From: JAIRNF01 sp031550925 | Lineage (GTDB): Bacteria > Bacteroidota > Bacteroidia > Bacteroidales > UBA932 | Direction: 5' to 3' | Assembly: GCA_031550925.1 (NCBI GenBank) | Contig: JAVBOE010000095.1 | Coordinates: 1 to 19,600, forward strand | Length of the DNA: 19,600 nt | Shown: one piece after another, positions 8,800-15,236 of the stretch | How positions within the stretch are numbered: the first letter of the stretch is position 1 | How the letters are laid out: each line of letters starts with the position of its first letter | Position numbers and translations under genes: made by a program | Notes under the pieces: model-generated | What the model was told of the DNA's origin: nothing | Database searches by the model: none | Seen by the model: the letters and a program-made list of their open reading frames with translations, nothing else

Positions 8800-10680
8800 T
8801 TAGTAAGGTCTTTCGTCTTTGCCCTCGTAGTAGTTTATAAAAGCGCGGTTTACCGTTCGCATACCTCCCGGTGTGGGGTAGTTACCGGAGAAGTACCAAT
8901 CACCGGTATCATTGGGACATGCGGCATGTAGCCCCTCTAGCGATTGGAAGACCAGCTCTACTTCCGCTTTTACATCTTCTTGTGTAAGCATTTCTGCCAT
9001 TTTACGAGAAATTTGCTCTGCTGTAAACGGCTCGTATATCATTTTTACGCAGTTCTCTATTTTTTCATTAGGTAGCTTCAGCTGACGCTTACATTCAGCA
9101 TAAACCTTATCTATTAACGACGATTGTCCACTCTTCTTAAGCAACTCTATTGCTGCAAGAAAAGCGGCAAACTCGTTCATACGGCTCATATCTATGCCGT
9201 AGCAATCGGGGTAGCGAATTTGTGGGCAAGAGCTAACAATAACTATCTTTTTCGGTTCTAACCTGTCAAGCATCCTGATGATACTTTGCTTTAATGTAGT
9301 ACCACGTACAATAGAATCGTCTATTATTACCAGATTATCTATTCCTCTACGAATAACGCCATAAGTAACATCATACACATGCTCTACCATATCGTTGCGC
9401 GAATCGCCTTCGGTAATAAACGTACGCATCTTAGCATCTTTCACAGCTAACTTCTCTACACGAGGACGCTCCGTAATAATATCCCACAGTTCTTCGGACG
9501 AGAGCAGCTTATTGGCCTGCATAATACGACGATGCTTTTCGTGCAGCATATAATCTTCTATACCCCTTGTCATACCATAGAATGCCGATTCTGCTGTATT
9601 AGGTATGTATGAAAATACAGTGTTTACGATATCATAATTTATCGCTTCCAGTATTTTCGGAGTAAGCTGTTCGCCTAAGCGTTTACGTTCTCTATATATT
9701 GATTCATCAGTACCTCTGGAAAAATAAATACGTTCAAACGAGCAACCTTTATGTTCTTTTTGCTCTCGTATTTGCTCTATGCTGATCGTATTATCGTTTT
9801 TTATAATCAATGCGTGAGCCCTTGGTATCTCTTGTATATCGGTAGCATTAAGGCGAAACGCTGTTTGAATAACAGGGCGCTCTGATGCAACTACTACCAC
9901 CTCATCATCCATATAGTAGAATGCCGGACGAATACCATTAGGATCACGAAGAACAAAGCAATCGCCGTTACCAACTACTCCACCAATAGTATATCCACCA
10001 TCAAATCGGCATGTAGCATTACGTAAAATGTCTGCCACATCCAGCTCTTTTGCCACATGCTCTGCTATCTCTTTTTTCTCCAGACCAGCCTCTTTATAGT
10101 GATGATAAATGCGCTGATTTTCTTTATCAAGGTAATAACCTATCTTTTCAAGGACAGTAACGGTATCGGAGCGATCTCGTGGTAGCTGTCCGATCTCAAC
10201 TAAATTATTAAATATCTCTCCGGCATTAGTTAGGTTGAAGTTTCCGGCCAATACCAGATTTCGTGAAAGCCAGTTATTAGAGCGCATCACAGGGTGAACA
10301 TACTCTATAGAACTTCCGCCGTATGTACCATAACGCAAGTGTCCCAAAAAAATCTGTCCCATGAACGGACGGTTGCTTAGCTCTTCGAGCGATTTAGCCG
10401 AAGCTATATTCAGCTTAGCATTTATATGATCAAAGACGTCGCGGATGGGAGATTTAGAATTAGAGCGGTACCTATCAATGTAAGGCATTCCGAGCTGCGG
10501 GTTGAGCTTTAACGATGCCACTCCTGCCCCATCTTGCCCACGATTATGCTGCTTCTCCATAAGCAAGTACAGCTTCTCAATGCCGTAGGTAGCTGTACCG
10601 TACTTTTCTTTATAATAGCTAAGCGGTTTACGTAACCTAATTAAGGCAATACCGCATTCGTGTTTAATACTATCACTCAT
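8800..10680 (-). CDS. purF: PurF-type amidophosphoribosyltransferase, long Bacteroidota form
   Basis: A 626-residue class II glutamine amidotransferase joined to a phosphoribosyltransferase domain, the architecture of the first committed enzyme of purine synthesis (PRPP + Gln to 5-phosphoribosylamine). HECGIA puts the nucleophile at Cys9, so an 8-residue propeptide would be removed, as in Bacillus PurF. HLRYGTYG (114-121), GNFN (146-149) and RDPNGIRP (245-252) are amidotransferase and linker landmarks. VIIDDSIVRGTT (451-462) is the PRPP-binding loop. It is about 120 residues longer than E. coli PurF (505); the extra lies partly in a charged helical stretch around 370-440 and in the C-terminal tail. 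Bacteroidota often carry a long and a short PurF paralogue, so this copy may be specialised. It overlaps the upstream SPOR gene by 8 bp. Confidence 0.88.
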   Translation of the reverse strand: MSDSIKHECGIALIRLRKPLSYYKEKYGTATYGIEKLYLLMEKQHNRGQDGAGVASLKLNPQLGMPYIDRYRSNSKSPIRDVFDHINAKLNIASAKSLEELSNRPFMGQIFLGHLRYGTYGGSSIEYVHPVMRSNNWLSRNLVLAGNFNLTNAGEIFNNLVEIGQLPRDRSDTVTVLEKIGYYLDKENQRIYHHYKEAGLEKKEIAEHVAKELDVADILRNATCRFDGGYTIGGVVGNGDCFVLRDPNGIRPAFYYMDDEVVVVASERPVIQTAFRLNATDIQEIPRAHALIIKNDNTISIEQIREQKEHKGCSFERIYFSRGTDESIYRERKRLGEQLTPKILEAINYDIVNTVFSYIPNTAESAFYGMTRGIEDYMLHEKHRRIMQANKLLSSEELWDIITERPRVEKLAVKDAKMRTFITEGDSRNDMVEHVYDVTYGVIRRGIDNLVIIDDSIVRGTTLKQSIIRMLDRLEPKKIVIVSSCPQIRYPDCYGIDMSRMNEFAAFLAAIELLKKSGQSSLIDKVYAECKRQLKLPNEKIENCVKMIYEPFTAEQISRKMAEMLTQEDVKAEVELVFQSLEGLHAACPNDTGDWYFSGNYPTPGGMRTVNRAFINYYEGKDERPY

Positions 10681-11173
10681 TGCTATTTATCGGAGGGAAA
10701 TGTATTTTTTCTTTTACAACGTATGTGTTAGAATATTCGCCTTTATAGTCTATGGCCAGCTGGTTTTGAAACTTTGTAGCATCATCAACCGTTCGGAAAT
10801 CTCCGACTGTAACCATAAAATAAGGGTTTGTATATGAACGATATGCCCCAACACCGGGATAACGCTCTTTAAATCTTTCTGCAATTTGCTCTGAGCGAGC
10901 TCGCGCATTTTGGTCATTATCGCGATATATTCGTATCCGGTAACCTTCAAGCACCTGATTTCGCTGGTTAGATAAAGCATTTTGTTCCAGCATGCGGTCA
11001 ATTGTACTACTTTGATTTATACGAATAGTACCATCGTTTACATTCTCTTTTTGCTGTATCTTTTTTACGATACTCACATACGCACTCGAATCTACTGTTT
11101 GTGCAGATGCCATGCCTGAACCCAGCATAAATACAGCACCCAGAATGAGGAAATACAAGTTTTTTAGCTTCAT
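10673..11173 (-). CDS. SPOR-domain protein with signal peptide
   Basis: A 166-residue exported protein. MKLKNLYFLILGAVFMLG then ASAQ is a clean signal peptide. The C-terminal 75 residues form a SPOR repeat: GYRIRIYRDND..AR..AEQ, RYPGVGAYRSYTNPYFMVTVGDF, DATKFQNQL. SPOR domains bind denuded glycan strands at the septum. I chose the ATG at 11173 rather than one at 11206, because the leader begins with the signal peptide there and a TACCTTTG promoter element lies at 11193-11200, which would put the longer start upstream of transcription. It overlaps purF by 8 bp, an odd functional pairing that implies co-transcription. Confidence 0.85.
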   Translation of the reverse strand: MKLKNLYFLILGAVFMLGSGMASAQTVDSSAYVSIVKKIQQKENVNDGTIRINQSSTIDRMLEQNALSNQRNQVLEGYRIRIYRDNDQNARARSEQIAERFKERYPGVGAYRSYTNPYFMVTVGDFRTVDDATKFQNQLAIDYKGEYSNTYVVKEKIHFPPINSNE

Positions 11174-11192
11174 CTCAATGACTTTTACCATA

Positions 11193-11222
11193 CAAAGGTA
11201 AGACATTTACAGAAGTCTGAAA
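11193..11222 (-). promoter_or_regulatory. Bacteroidota-type promoter for the SPOR-purF pair
   Basis: On the minus strand TACCTTTG (11200-11193) matches TAnnTTTG exactly. TTTC (11222-11219), 18 bp upstream, matches the -33 TTTG at three of four positions. The predicted transcript starts near 11187, about 14 bases before the chosen start codon. Confidence 0.6.
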
Positions 11223-11253
11223 ATGATTAGCTATTTTAAACAAAGGTTCAAAA

Positions 11254-11607
11254 TTATACCTCAAGCAGCTGCTTTAGAAAATCCGGAATACCAACACTAC
11301 TACAATCTATCGATTGTAGCCGTTTTTCACCTTTGGGTGTAAGCGAAAAGTACATTTGTCGCTTATCCTTATCGCCCAACATACGCTTAATAAGCCCCTT
11401 TTCTTCTGCCGATTTGATAATCTTGGATGTGTTAGATGCTGTAAGCCCTAACAGTTCGGCAATTTCTCCCGAAGAAAACCGCTTGCTACCGGAAAGACTA
11501 CATAGCAGCATGCCCTCGTTAAGGCAAAGGTTATAGGTTTTTTCAAACCTTTGCTCATAGTCGGCTATCGAACGATAAATATCCCTGATTTTACACAAGG
11601 TCTTCAT
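11254..11607 (-). CDS. MarR-family winged-helix regulator
   Basis: A 117-residue protein with MarR layout: an N-terminal helix, then FSSGEIAELLGLTASNTSKIIKSAEEKGLIKR (residues 44-75, read in two parts) as helix-turn-helix, then DKDKRQMYFSLTPKGEKRL as the wing. MarR proteins are dimeric repressors that often sense small phenolics or oxidation; the effector here is unknown. It starts 3 bp after the stop of the thioredoxin-like gene, so the pair is one operon. A Cys-containing N-terminal half (Cys5, Cys28, Cys36) beside a thioredoxin makes redox control conceivable, but this is inference. Shorter than typical MarR (about 140). Confidence 0.8.
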   Translation of the reverse strand: MKTLCKIRDIYRSIADYEQRFEKTYNLCLNEGMLLCSLSGSKRFSSGEIAELLGLTASNTSKIIKSAEEKGLIKRMLGDKDKRQMYFSLTPKGEKRLQSIDCSSVGIPDFLKQLLEV

Positions 11608-11610
11608 GCC

Positions 11611-12057
11611 TTACTTTTTGCCTAGTAAAACCTCTTCTATTGCCTGCTTAAACGTTTCTTTAGGCAGCGCTCCCTGTGCCATTTGCGGCTGCCCGTTCAT
11701 AGGTATGAACAATAGTGACGGAATACTGCGAATACCAAAAGCCGCTGCCAACTCTTGCTCGGCCTCAGTATCTACCTTATAGATATAAATCTTACCATCA
11801 TATTCTGCAGCCAGCTCCTCTAAAATAGGGGCTATTGCCTTACATGGACCACACCACGACGCATAAAAGTCCACAATGGCAGGCTTATCGCCCAAATATT
11901 TCCATTCATCAGGATTACCTTCGTAATCGGCAACTTTCTTCAAAAAATCTGCTTTAGTAAGCATTATTGTTTTCATACTACTTTTTCCTTCTTTAGCGTT
12001 ACTTTGCTTGTTCGACGTCTGCCCCATACAAGCGGAAGACGCTATTGCCGCTATCAC
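11611..12057 (-). CDS. Thioredoxin-like protein, probable lipoprotein with frameshifted leader
   Basis: A thioredoxin fold with the redox site WCGPCK (Trp68-Lys73), KVDTEAEQELAAAFGIRSIPSL with the cis-Pro, and a normal C-terminal helix. The open frame begins at GTG 12057 and encodes a signal-peptide-like tail ending SSAC, a lipobox. A well-placed ATG at 12085 is in a different frame because it is followed by eight A bases; with seven the product would start MKKTVLALLVIAAIASSAC, a textbook lipoprotein leader. So the gene is frameshifted, slippage-controlled or carries a sequencing error. Another possible start, Met28 (MKTIMLTKADF), would give a cytoplasmic thioredoxin. It is the first gene of an operon with the marR-like gene. 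Confidence 0.82.
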   Translation of the reverse strand: MIAAIASSACMGQTSNKQSNAKEGKSSMKTIMLTKADFLKKVADYEGNPDEWKYLGDKPAIVDFYASWCGPCKAIAPILEELAAEYDGKIYIYKVDTEAEQELAAAFGIRSIPSLLFIPMNGQPQMAQGALPKETFKQAIEEVLLGKK

Positions 12058-12117
12058 TAATAGCGCTAGTACTGTTTTTTTTCATTTTACCTGTTTTGGC
12101 TTATTCTAAATATACCG

Positions 12118-12148
12118 CAAAGATACATATATTTTCCATTAAAACAAA
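12118..12148 (-). promoter_or_regulatory. Bacteroidota-type promoter for the thioredoxin-marR operon
   Basis: On the minus strand TTTG (12148-12145), 19 bp spacer, TATCTTTG (12125-12118): an exact match to TTTG-N19-TAnnTTTG. The expected start of transcription is near 12110, about 25 bases before the ATG at 12085, which supports that ATG as the true start. Confidence 0.8.
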
Positions 12149-12246
12149 TTTCCATAGGAAAATGCATAATCCACGTATCTATTATTAACAGTATTTTGAG
12201 CATCAACTCGAACAAATGCTATCTTATTTTGTTAATTAAGAACTAA

Positions 12247-12822
12247 ATGATAAAAACTATTACTATGAATAAGCTATTAATACTAGCCATTATTATGCTC
12301 ACTAATGTTGTGGCATCGGCACAAACAGATGGAAAAACTCTTTCTAAAAGAGAGCTGAAAAAGAAAACAGAAGCTATGCAAGATTCTATTAGCTATGCAA
12401 GTGCTGTACAAGCTCTTAATAATAAAGATTTTGTTGTTGAGGTAGATTACCTAAATCTTCAAAGAGGAGGCGTTGTAAATGTAAGCTCTACTACTAACTT
12501 TGTCTCATTATTAGGCGACGATGCAGTTGTACAAATTGCTCCATATAACAGCGCTCCCGGTCTAAACGGAATAGGTGGAATAACAATGGAAGGAAAAGCG
12601 TCTGGTATAGAGTCGAAAACTGATAAAAAAGGAAATATTAACTTCAGAATGACCGTAATGGGACCAGCGGCATCGGTAATGGTCGAAATCTTTTTAACTA
12701 AGGGAACTAATAGAGTATCTGTGGATGTTAGCCCGAATACTAGACCCGGTACAATAACCCTTAACGGCAACTTAATACCAACTGAACAGTCTGAAGTATA
12801 TAAAGGAACATCTCGCCTGTAA
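12247..12822 (+). CDS. DUF4251 domain-containing exported protein
   Basis: A Bacteroidota-specific secreted family of unknown function. After a signal peptide (MNKLLILAIIMLTNVVASAQ, starting at the second ATG, 12265) comes a basic helical stretch with KRELKKK, then the recognisable DUF4251 core: FVVEVDYL, RGGVVNVSSTTNFVSL, DDAVVQIAPYN, GIGGITMEG, and GTITLNGNL near the end. The core is probably beta-rich. The first ATG at 12247 adds six residues that do not improve the leader, so 12265 is the likelier start. It stands alone on the + strand and is followed by the IS-derived hairpin at 12874-12909, which could terminate it. Confidence 0.85.
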   Translation: MIKTITMNKLLILAIIMLTNVVASAQTDGKTLSKRELKKKTEAMQDSISYASAVQALNNKDFVVEVDYLNLQRGGVVNVSSTTNFVSLLGDDAVVQIAPYNSAPGLNGIGGITMEGKASGIESKTDKKGNINFRMTVMGPAASVMVEIFLTKGTNRVSVDVSPNTRPGTITLNGNLIPTEQSEVYKGTSRL

Positions 12823-12863
12823 AGTATAGAACTACATATAATCAAAATAAAGGGGCTACAACA

Positions 12864-13110
12864 ATTGTGAACTTACCCCCAAAAGTTAGATAAAAAACTT
12901 TTGGGGGTATTTTATGGTTAAACTTTATTCTAAAACTCAAAAACTTCGAGTTATTTCCCTTATATTGCCAAAGGAGATTCGCCGTTTGAAAGGACTTTTG
13001 AGCGATAACAAACGAATTCAACCGTGGTGTTCATCAGCGCTTTAAGTATTACGAACTGGTTACATATTGGTTTAAACAAACCGTTCAATTCGCACAGAAA
13101 TCGCTCCTAT
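12864..13110 (+). mobile_element. Decayed IS3-family end with orfA remnant
   Basis: TGTGAACTTACCCCCAAAAG at about 12866 resembles the end of IS150-group IS3 elements, which is followed in intact copies by a stem of this kind and then orfA. An ATG at 12914 opens MVKLYSKTQKLRVISL, orfA-like. The similarity then continues only by switching frames (AKGDSPFER, then NRGVHQRFKYYELVTYW), so the gene is frameshifted at least twice. The frame from 12914 stops at 13045. No orfB and no second terminal repeat are visible, so roughly 250 bp of a much longer element survives. The identification is by pattern only. Confidence 0.5.
12874..12909 (+). terminator. Perfect hairpin in the IS-like end, possible terminator
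   Basis: TACCCCCAAAAGTT (12874-12887) pairs perfectly over 14 bp with AACTTTTGGGGGTA (12896-12909) around an 8-base loop, followed by TTTTATG. In IS3-type elements such a stem shields the transposase gene from outside transcription. Here it also lies 52 bp after the DUF4251 stop. Confidence 0.6.
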
Positions 13111-13120
13111 AAAAATAAAA

Positions 13121-13148
13121 AAGAGCCACAACCCGTGTTGTAACTCTT
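13121..13148 (-). terminator. Terminator of the truncated tRNA gene
   Basis: On the minus strand a 12-bp stem (AAGAGTTACAAC with GTTGTGGCTCTT, two G-U pairs) and a 4-base loop are followed by TTTTTTATTTTT. It lies 11 bp past the 3' end of the tRNA fragment, where a tRNA terminator belongs. Confidence 0.85.
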
Positions 13149-13158
13149 TCTCTTTTAG

Positions 13159-13195
13159 CTCCTCAGCCAGGACTTGAACCTGGGACCCCCTGATT
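13159..13195 (-). other. 3' fragment of a tRNA (best fit tRNA-Asn), attachment-site half
   Basis: Read on the minus strand: anticodon-stem 3' side TCAGG, variable loop GGGTC, T arm CCAGG-TTCAAGT-CCTGG, acceptor 3' side CTGAGGA and discriminator G, with no CCA. I recognise this as the 3' half of a Bacteroidota tRNA-Asn(GTT), whose 5' acceptor would be TCCTCAG. The match ends inside the anticodon loop, two bases beyond the stem. To the right there is no D arm or 5' acceptor strand, so this is not a functional tRNA. It is what a tyrosine recombinase leaves at the distal end when it integrates into a tRNA 3' end. The amino-acid assignment is from memory of the family. Confidence 0.8.
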
Positions 13196-13644
13196 CTAAT
13201 AATCAATTAGTTATGCTAGCTAAATAAAAATGGTATCCTAATTGTATGCCTTTAATTAAACATTATTTCATTGTACCGTAATGGTATTGTAAATATACTA
13301 ATAAGTATGGACTAGAGCTATCCTATTGCTAGAATAGCCCTTTATCCAACTTTACCAATGCTATGGTTGGGCAATGGTGCTGTAAGAAGTATTTGCTACC
13401 TCTATCTTGTCTGATACATACCTTTTACAGGCTCAAAATATAACATTATAGCCACTGAAATTCATTTTTGAAGGGTTTGTGTTGCTAGGAATTATGGGCT
13501 CTAATTTAGCCTATTTTTGCCCTTAAATCTTATGCTGATTTTTCTCCAAAATAGCTATATATAATAGATAATCTGTTCAATTGCTTGCTAAATAAGGCTA
13601 TTTTATGGGGTTTATAAGTAGATGAACAAATGTATTTACTGAAA
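13196..13644. other. Non-coding left end of the element with hairpins
   Basis: No credible gene in 450 bp. It contains the first copy of the 16-bp repeat (13270-13285), an imperfect hairpin at 13317-13338 (GCTAT/ATAGC plus CTA/TAG with one mismatch) and a wider CCAAC/GTTGG inverted repeat at about 13346-13372. By position it could hold integrase arm sites or a replication origin. This is inference. Confidence 0.4.
13270..13285 (+). repeat. 16-bp repeat, copy A
   Basis: ATTGTACCGTAATGGT; differs at one position from the consensus ATTGTACCGTAAGGGT defined by the four copies in this element. Lies about 75 bp inside the tRNA-fragment boundary. Confidence 0.7.
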
Positions 13645-13672
13645 AGAAGAAGTGCATTGCTGCACCTCTTCT
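13645..13672 (-). terminator. Terminator of the nine-gene operon
   Basis: On the minus strand AGAAGAGGTGCA (13672-13661) pairs with TGCACTTCTTCT (13656-13645) over 12 bp with one G-U pair and a 4-base loop, then TTTTC. It begins 5 bp after the stop of the last gene. Confidence 0.8.
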
Positions 13673-13677
13673 ACTCT

Positions 13678-14064
13678 TTAAGCAGCATACCTACTTGCTT
13701 CAATCTGTTTACCACCAATACTTATGGCAGATAGCTTAGTTTCTGCATTCTGACTTTCTACCGATATACCTTCGGGTAAATACACATAGTGATGTGTAAG
13801 GCTTATTACCTCCTTAGTCTCTGGAATGGTGTATTCATAACTATCACAAGGGACTTTAGCAATACTACCAGCCATTTCTTTACCAATAAAAGCCTTACAG
13901 GTATCCTCATCAAATGTTGATGTGATACTGGCTCTCTTTGCAGTAGCATAAAACTTTCCTGTAGCTGAAGATTGCACAAACTCCATATCTCCCTGTAATA
14001 CCAATATAAAGAAAGATGCTCCATCTTGATTTTTTCTTTCCTTATAACCAATAATTTTTACCAT
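13678..14064 (-). CDS. Unknown soluble 128-residue protein, last gene of the element operon
   Basis: No signal peptide, membrane segment or catalytic motif that I recognise. The sequence is beta-strand-like: KIIGYKERKNQDG, FFILVLQGDMEFVQ, TGKFYATAKRASITSTF, then a middle block GKEMAGSIAKVPCDSYEY and HHYVYLPEG. Size, the strand pattern and its place in an element that carries a replicase make an OB-fold single-strand DNA-binding protein conceivable, as in small ssDNA phages, but no diagnostic residue supports this. ATG 14064 is preceded by an AT-rich leader (AAAATCAAAACATT) and by 119 bp without a gene, which includes a GC-rich hairpin region. It may therefore be expressed separately as well as from the operon. 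Confidence 0.7.
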   Translation of the reverse strand: MVKIIGYKERKNQDGASFFILVLQGDMEFVQSSATGKFYATAKRASITSTFDEDTCKAFIGKEMAGSIAKVPCDSYEYTIPETKEVISLTHHYVYLPEGISVESQNAETKLSAISIGGKQIEASRYAA

Positions 14065-14100
14065 AATGTTTTGATTTTAAAAAGTTGGACTTGTTTTACT

Positions 14101-14146
14101 GCATGGGGGGATACCTCCCACAAGGCTTAGAGGGGGTGGGGCTTGT
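14101..14146. other. GC-rich patch with G-runs and a short hairpin upstream of the last operon gene
   Basis: Within an AT-rich gap, the + strand carries runs of 6, 5 and 4 G. On the minus strand (the transcript) GGGA-GGTA-TCCC forms a short hairpin, followed 45-50 bases later by the start codon. It could act on translation or RNA stability. No protein match. Confidence 0.35.
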
Positions 14147-14183
14147 ATTGATTTACTTCATGCACTTGTCAGCACAATAAAAT

Positions 14184-14600
14184 TTAAAAAAAATATTTTT
14201 TGCTAGTGTTATCTTTCAGCTGCTCCTTTAAAAAATCCACTTCGATATGAAAATCTTCAATTTCTATATACCCCAACACGTCACAAATCACCTCATCTAT
14301 ACCATTTAGAATAGCCAAAGCCTCTTCATACTGTTTTAGCCTGCTCAAGGAAATAGCTCTTTGTATGAGATTTCCTTCATGCTCAGTACCATCTAAACTA
14401 AGAGCTATATTAAGGTCATCCAATGCACCAGCAAAATCACCAAGTTTAAACTTTGCATCAGCTCTATACTGATATTGCCTATAATCAGTAGGTTTTAACT
14501 CAATCCAAGCACTGAAAAGTTCAATAGCTTCTTCGGGAGTAAGCCATATCTTACCCTTATACTTATCAATAACTTGCAGATTATACAAATCCCTACCCAT
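14184..14600 (-). CDS. Small TPR-like protein
   Basis: A 138-residue protein without leader. YRQYQYRADAKFKLGDFAGALDDLNIAL (about residues 39-66, in parts) is a good TPR unit, with the usual A-x-x-x-x-G/D-x-x-x-A-L-x-D-x pattern. A second, weaker unit is EGNLIQRAISLSRLKQYEEALAIL (about 74-97). TPRs mediate protein-protein binding. It directly follows the exported HNH nuclease gene (30 bp), so binding that nuclease is one possibility, but the TPR protein is cytoplasmic by sequence. An in-frame TTG at 14607-14609 exists, but ATG 14600 is the natural start. It lies within repeat copy B. Confidence 0.72.
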   Translation of the reverse strand: MGRDLYNLQVIDKYKGKIWLTPEEAIELFSAWIELKPTDYRQYQYRADAKFKLGDFAGALDDLNIALSLDGTEHEGNLIQRAISLSRLKQYEEALAILNGIDEVICDVLGYIEIEDFHIEVDFLKEQLKDNTSKKYFF

Positions 14601-14610
14601 ACGGTACAAT
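14595..14610 (-). repeat. 16-bp repeat, copy B
   Basis: Minus-strand ATTGTACCGTATGGGT, one mismatch from consensus; it contains the ATG of the TPR gene. The 18-bp string TACGGTACAATAAGATTA (14600-14617) is repeated identically at 18784-18801. Confidence 0.75.
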
Positions 14611-14630
14611 AAGATTAATTGTTCAATATA

Positions 14631-15044
14631 CTATTTGTTCTTCGATATATACACTTTATTCCCTTTGCTGTTAATGTAATATTGACCACCTCTTGAACCT
14701 ATATAAATGGTCTTATTTGCTATGTTTTTCCTCTCTTTAGAGGTCTTTTGCTTGTGCTCTACCATTGGCATCAACTGCATATTAGAAGGGGCATCTAGCC
14801 CTCCCTGTGATAGTGGTATAATGTGGTCTACATGATAACCATCGGGAGTTTTATCATAGCCCTTGCTTTTTAAAAATTCTTGACGAGCCTTAGCACTTCT
14901 TTGAACTTTAGGTTTACCCGTAGTTTTATAGTATTCTCCGTAGATGTAAGTTGTGCTATCTACAGTGTAGGTTTGCTTGCTTTGTGAATGGCTATAAGTA
15001 AAGCAGAACAACAGGGTGAGTAGTGATACAAATATTTTTTTCAT
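14631..15044 (-). CDS. Exported HNH-type nuclease
   Basis: A 137-residue protein starting with a signal peptide (MKKIFVSLLTLLFCFTYSHS). The HNH core is GYHVDHIIPLSQGG (His74 as metal/general-base His), SNMQLMP (Asn88) and EHKQKTSKE (His97), the standard spacing for a beta-beta-alpha metal nuclease. The C-terminus IYIGSRGGQYYINSKGNKVYI (112-132 in parts) is a small basic beta module seen at protein ends that bind nucleic acid or cell surfaces. A nuclease with a leader acts outside the cytoplasm, for instance in DNA scavenging, phage entry or antagonism of other cells. Start ATG 15044 is 6 bp after the preceding stop. Some of the C-terminal assignment is inference. Confidence 0.82.
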   Translation of the reverse strand: MKKIFVSLLTLLFCFTYSHSQSKQTYTVDSTTYIYGEYYKTTGKPKVQRSAKARQEFLKSKGYDKTPDGYHVDHIIPLSQGGLDAPSNMQLMPMVEHKQKTSKERKNIANKTIYIGSRGGQYYINSKGNKVYISKNK

Positions 15045-15050
15045 ATAGAT

Positions 15051-15200
15051 TTACTGCTCAATATTGTTTTTATTGCTGTCCTCCTCATCTCCAGAGTGCC
15101 ATTTAGTCTTGACATATGGATTCTCCATTATGCAAGCAATTATTATAATAACTATAATAGCTCCAAATACCACTAAAATTCCTATTGTATCTTCGTCCAT
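15051..15200 (-). CDS. 49-residue single-span membrane protein
   Basis: ATG 15200 to TAA 15051. It starts MDEDTIGILVVFGAIIVIII, a strong single membrane helix (residues 5-25), followed by a polar tail NPYVKTKWHSGDEEDSNK. The KTKWHSGDEED tail resembles the KKRWESGDDEN tail of the neighbouring gene at 15237-15698, which argues that this small frame is real. Spacing of 36 bp to the gene before and 6 bp to the one after fits the operon. It has no cleavable leader. Function unknown; phage minor coat, immunity or membrane-adaptor roles are all possible. Confidence 0.65.
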   Translation of the reverse strand: MDEDTIGILVVFGAIIVIIIIACIMENPYVKTKWHSGDEEDSNKNNIEQ

Positions 15201-15236
15201 AATATACTATAGCTTTAATTTATCTTGCATTTTAGC

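Noticed and set aside
11174..11206. Longer start (ATG 11206) for the SPOR protein
   Set aside because: It would lie upstream of the predicted transcription start and would place 11 extra residues before the signal peptide.
12459..12845. A 128-codon frame antisense to the DUF4251 gene
   Set aside because: The sense strand has a signal peptide and a known domain; the antisense frame is a shadow.
13159..13250. A complete, functional tRNA gene
   Set aside because: Only the 3' half is present. To the right there is no anticodon-stem 5' side able to pair with TCAGG, no D arm and no acceptor 5' strand.
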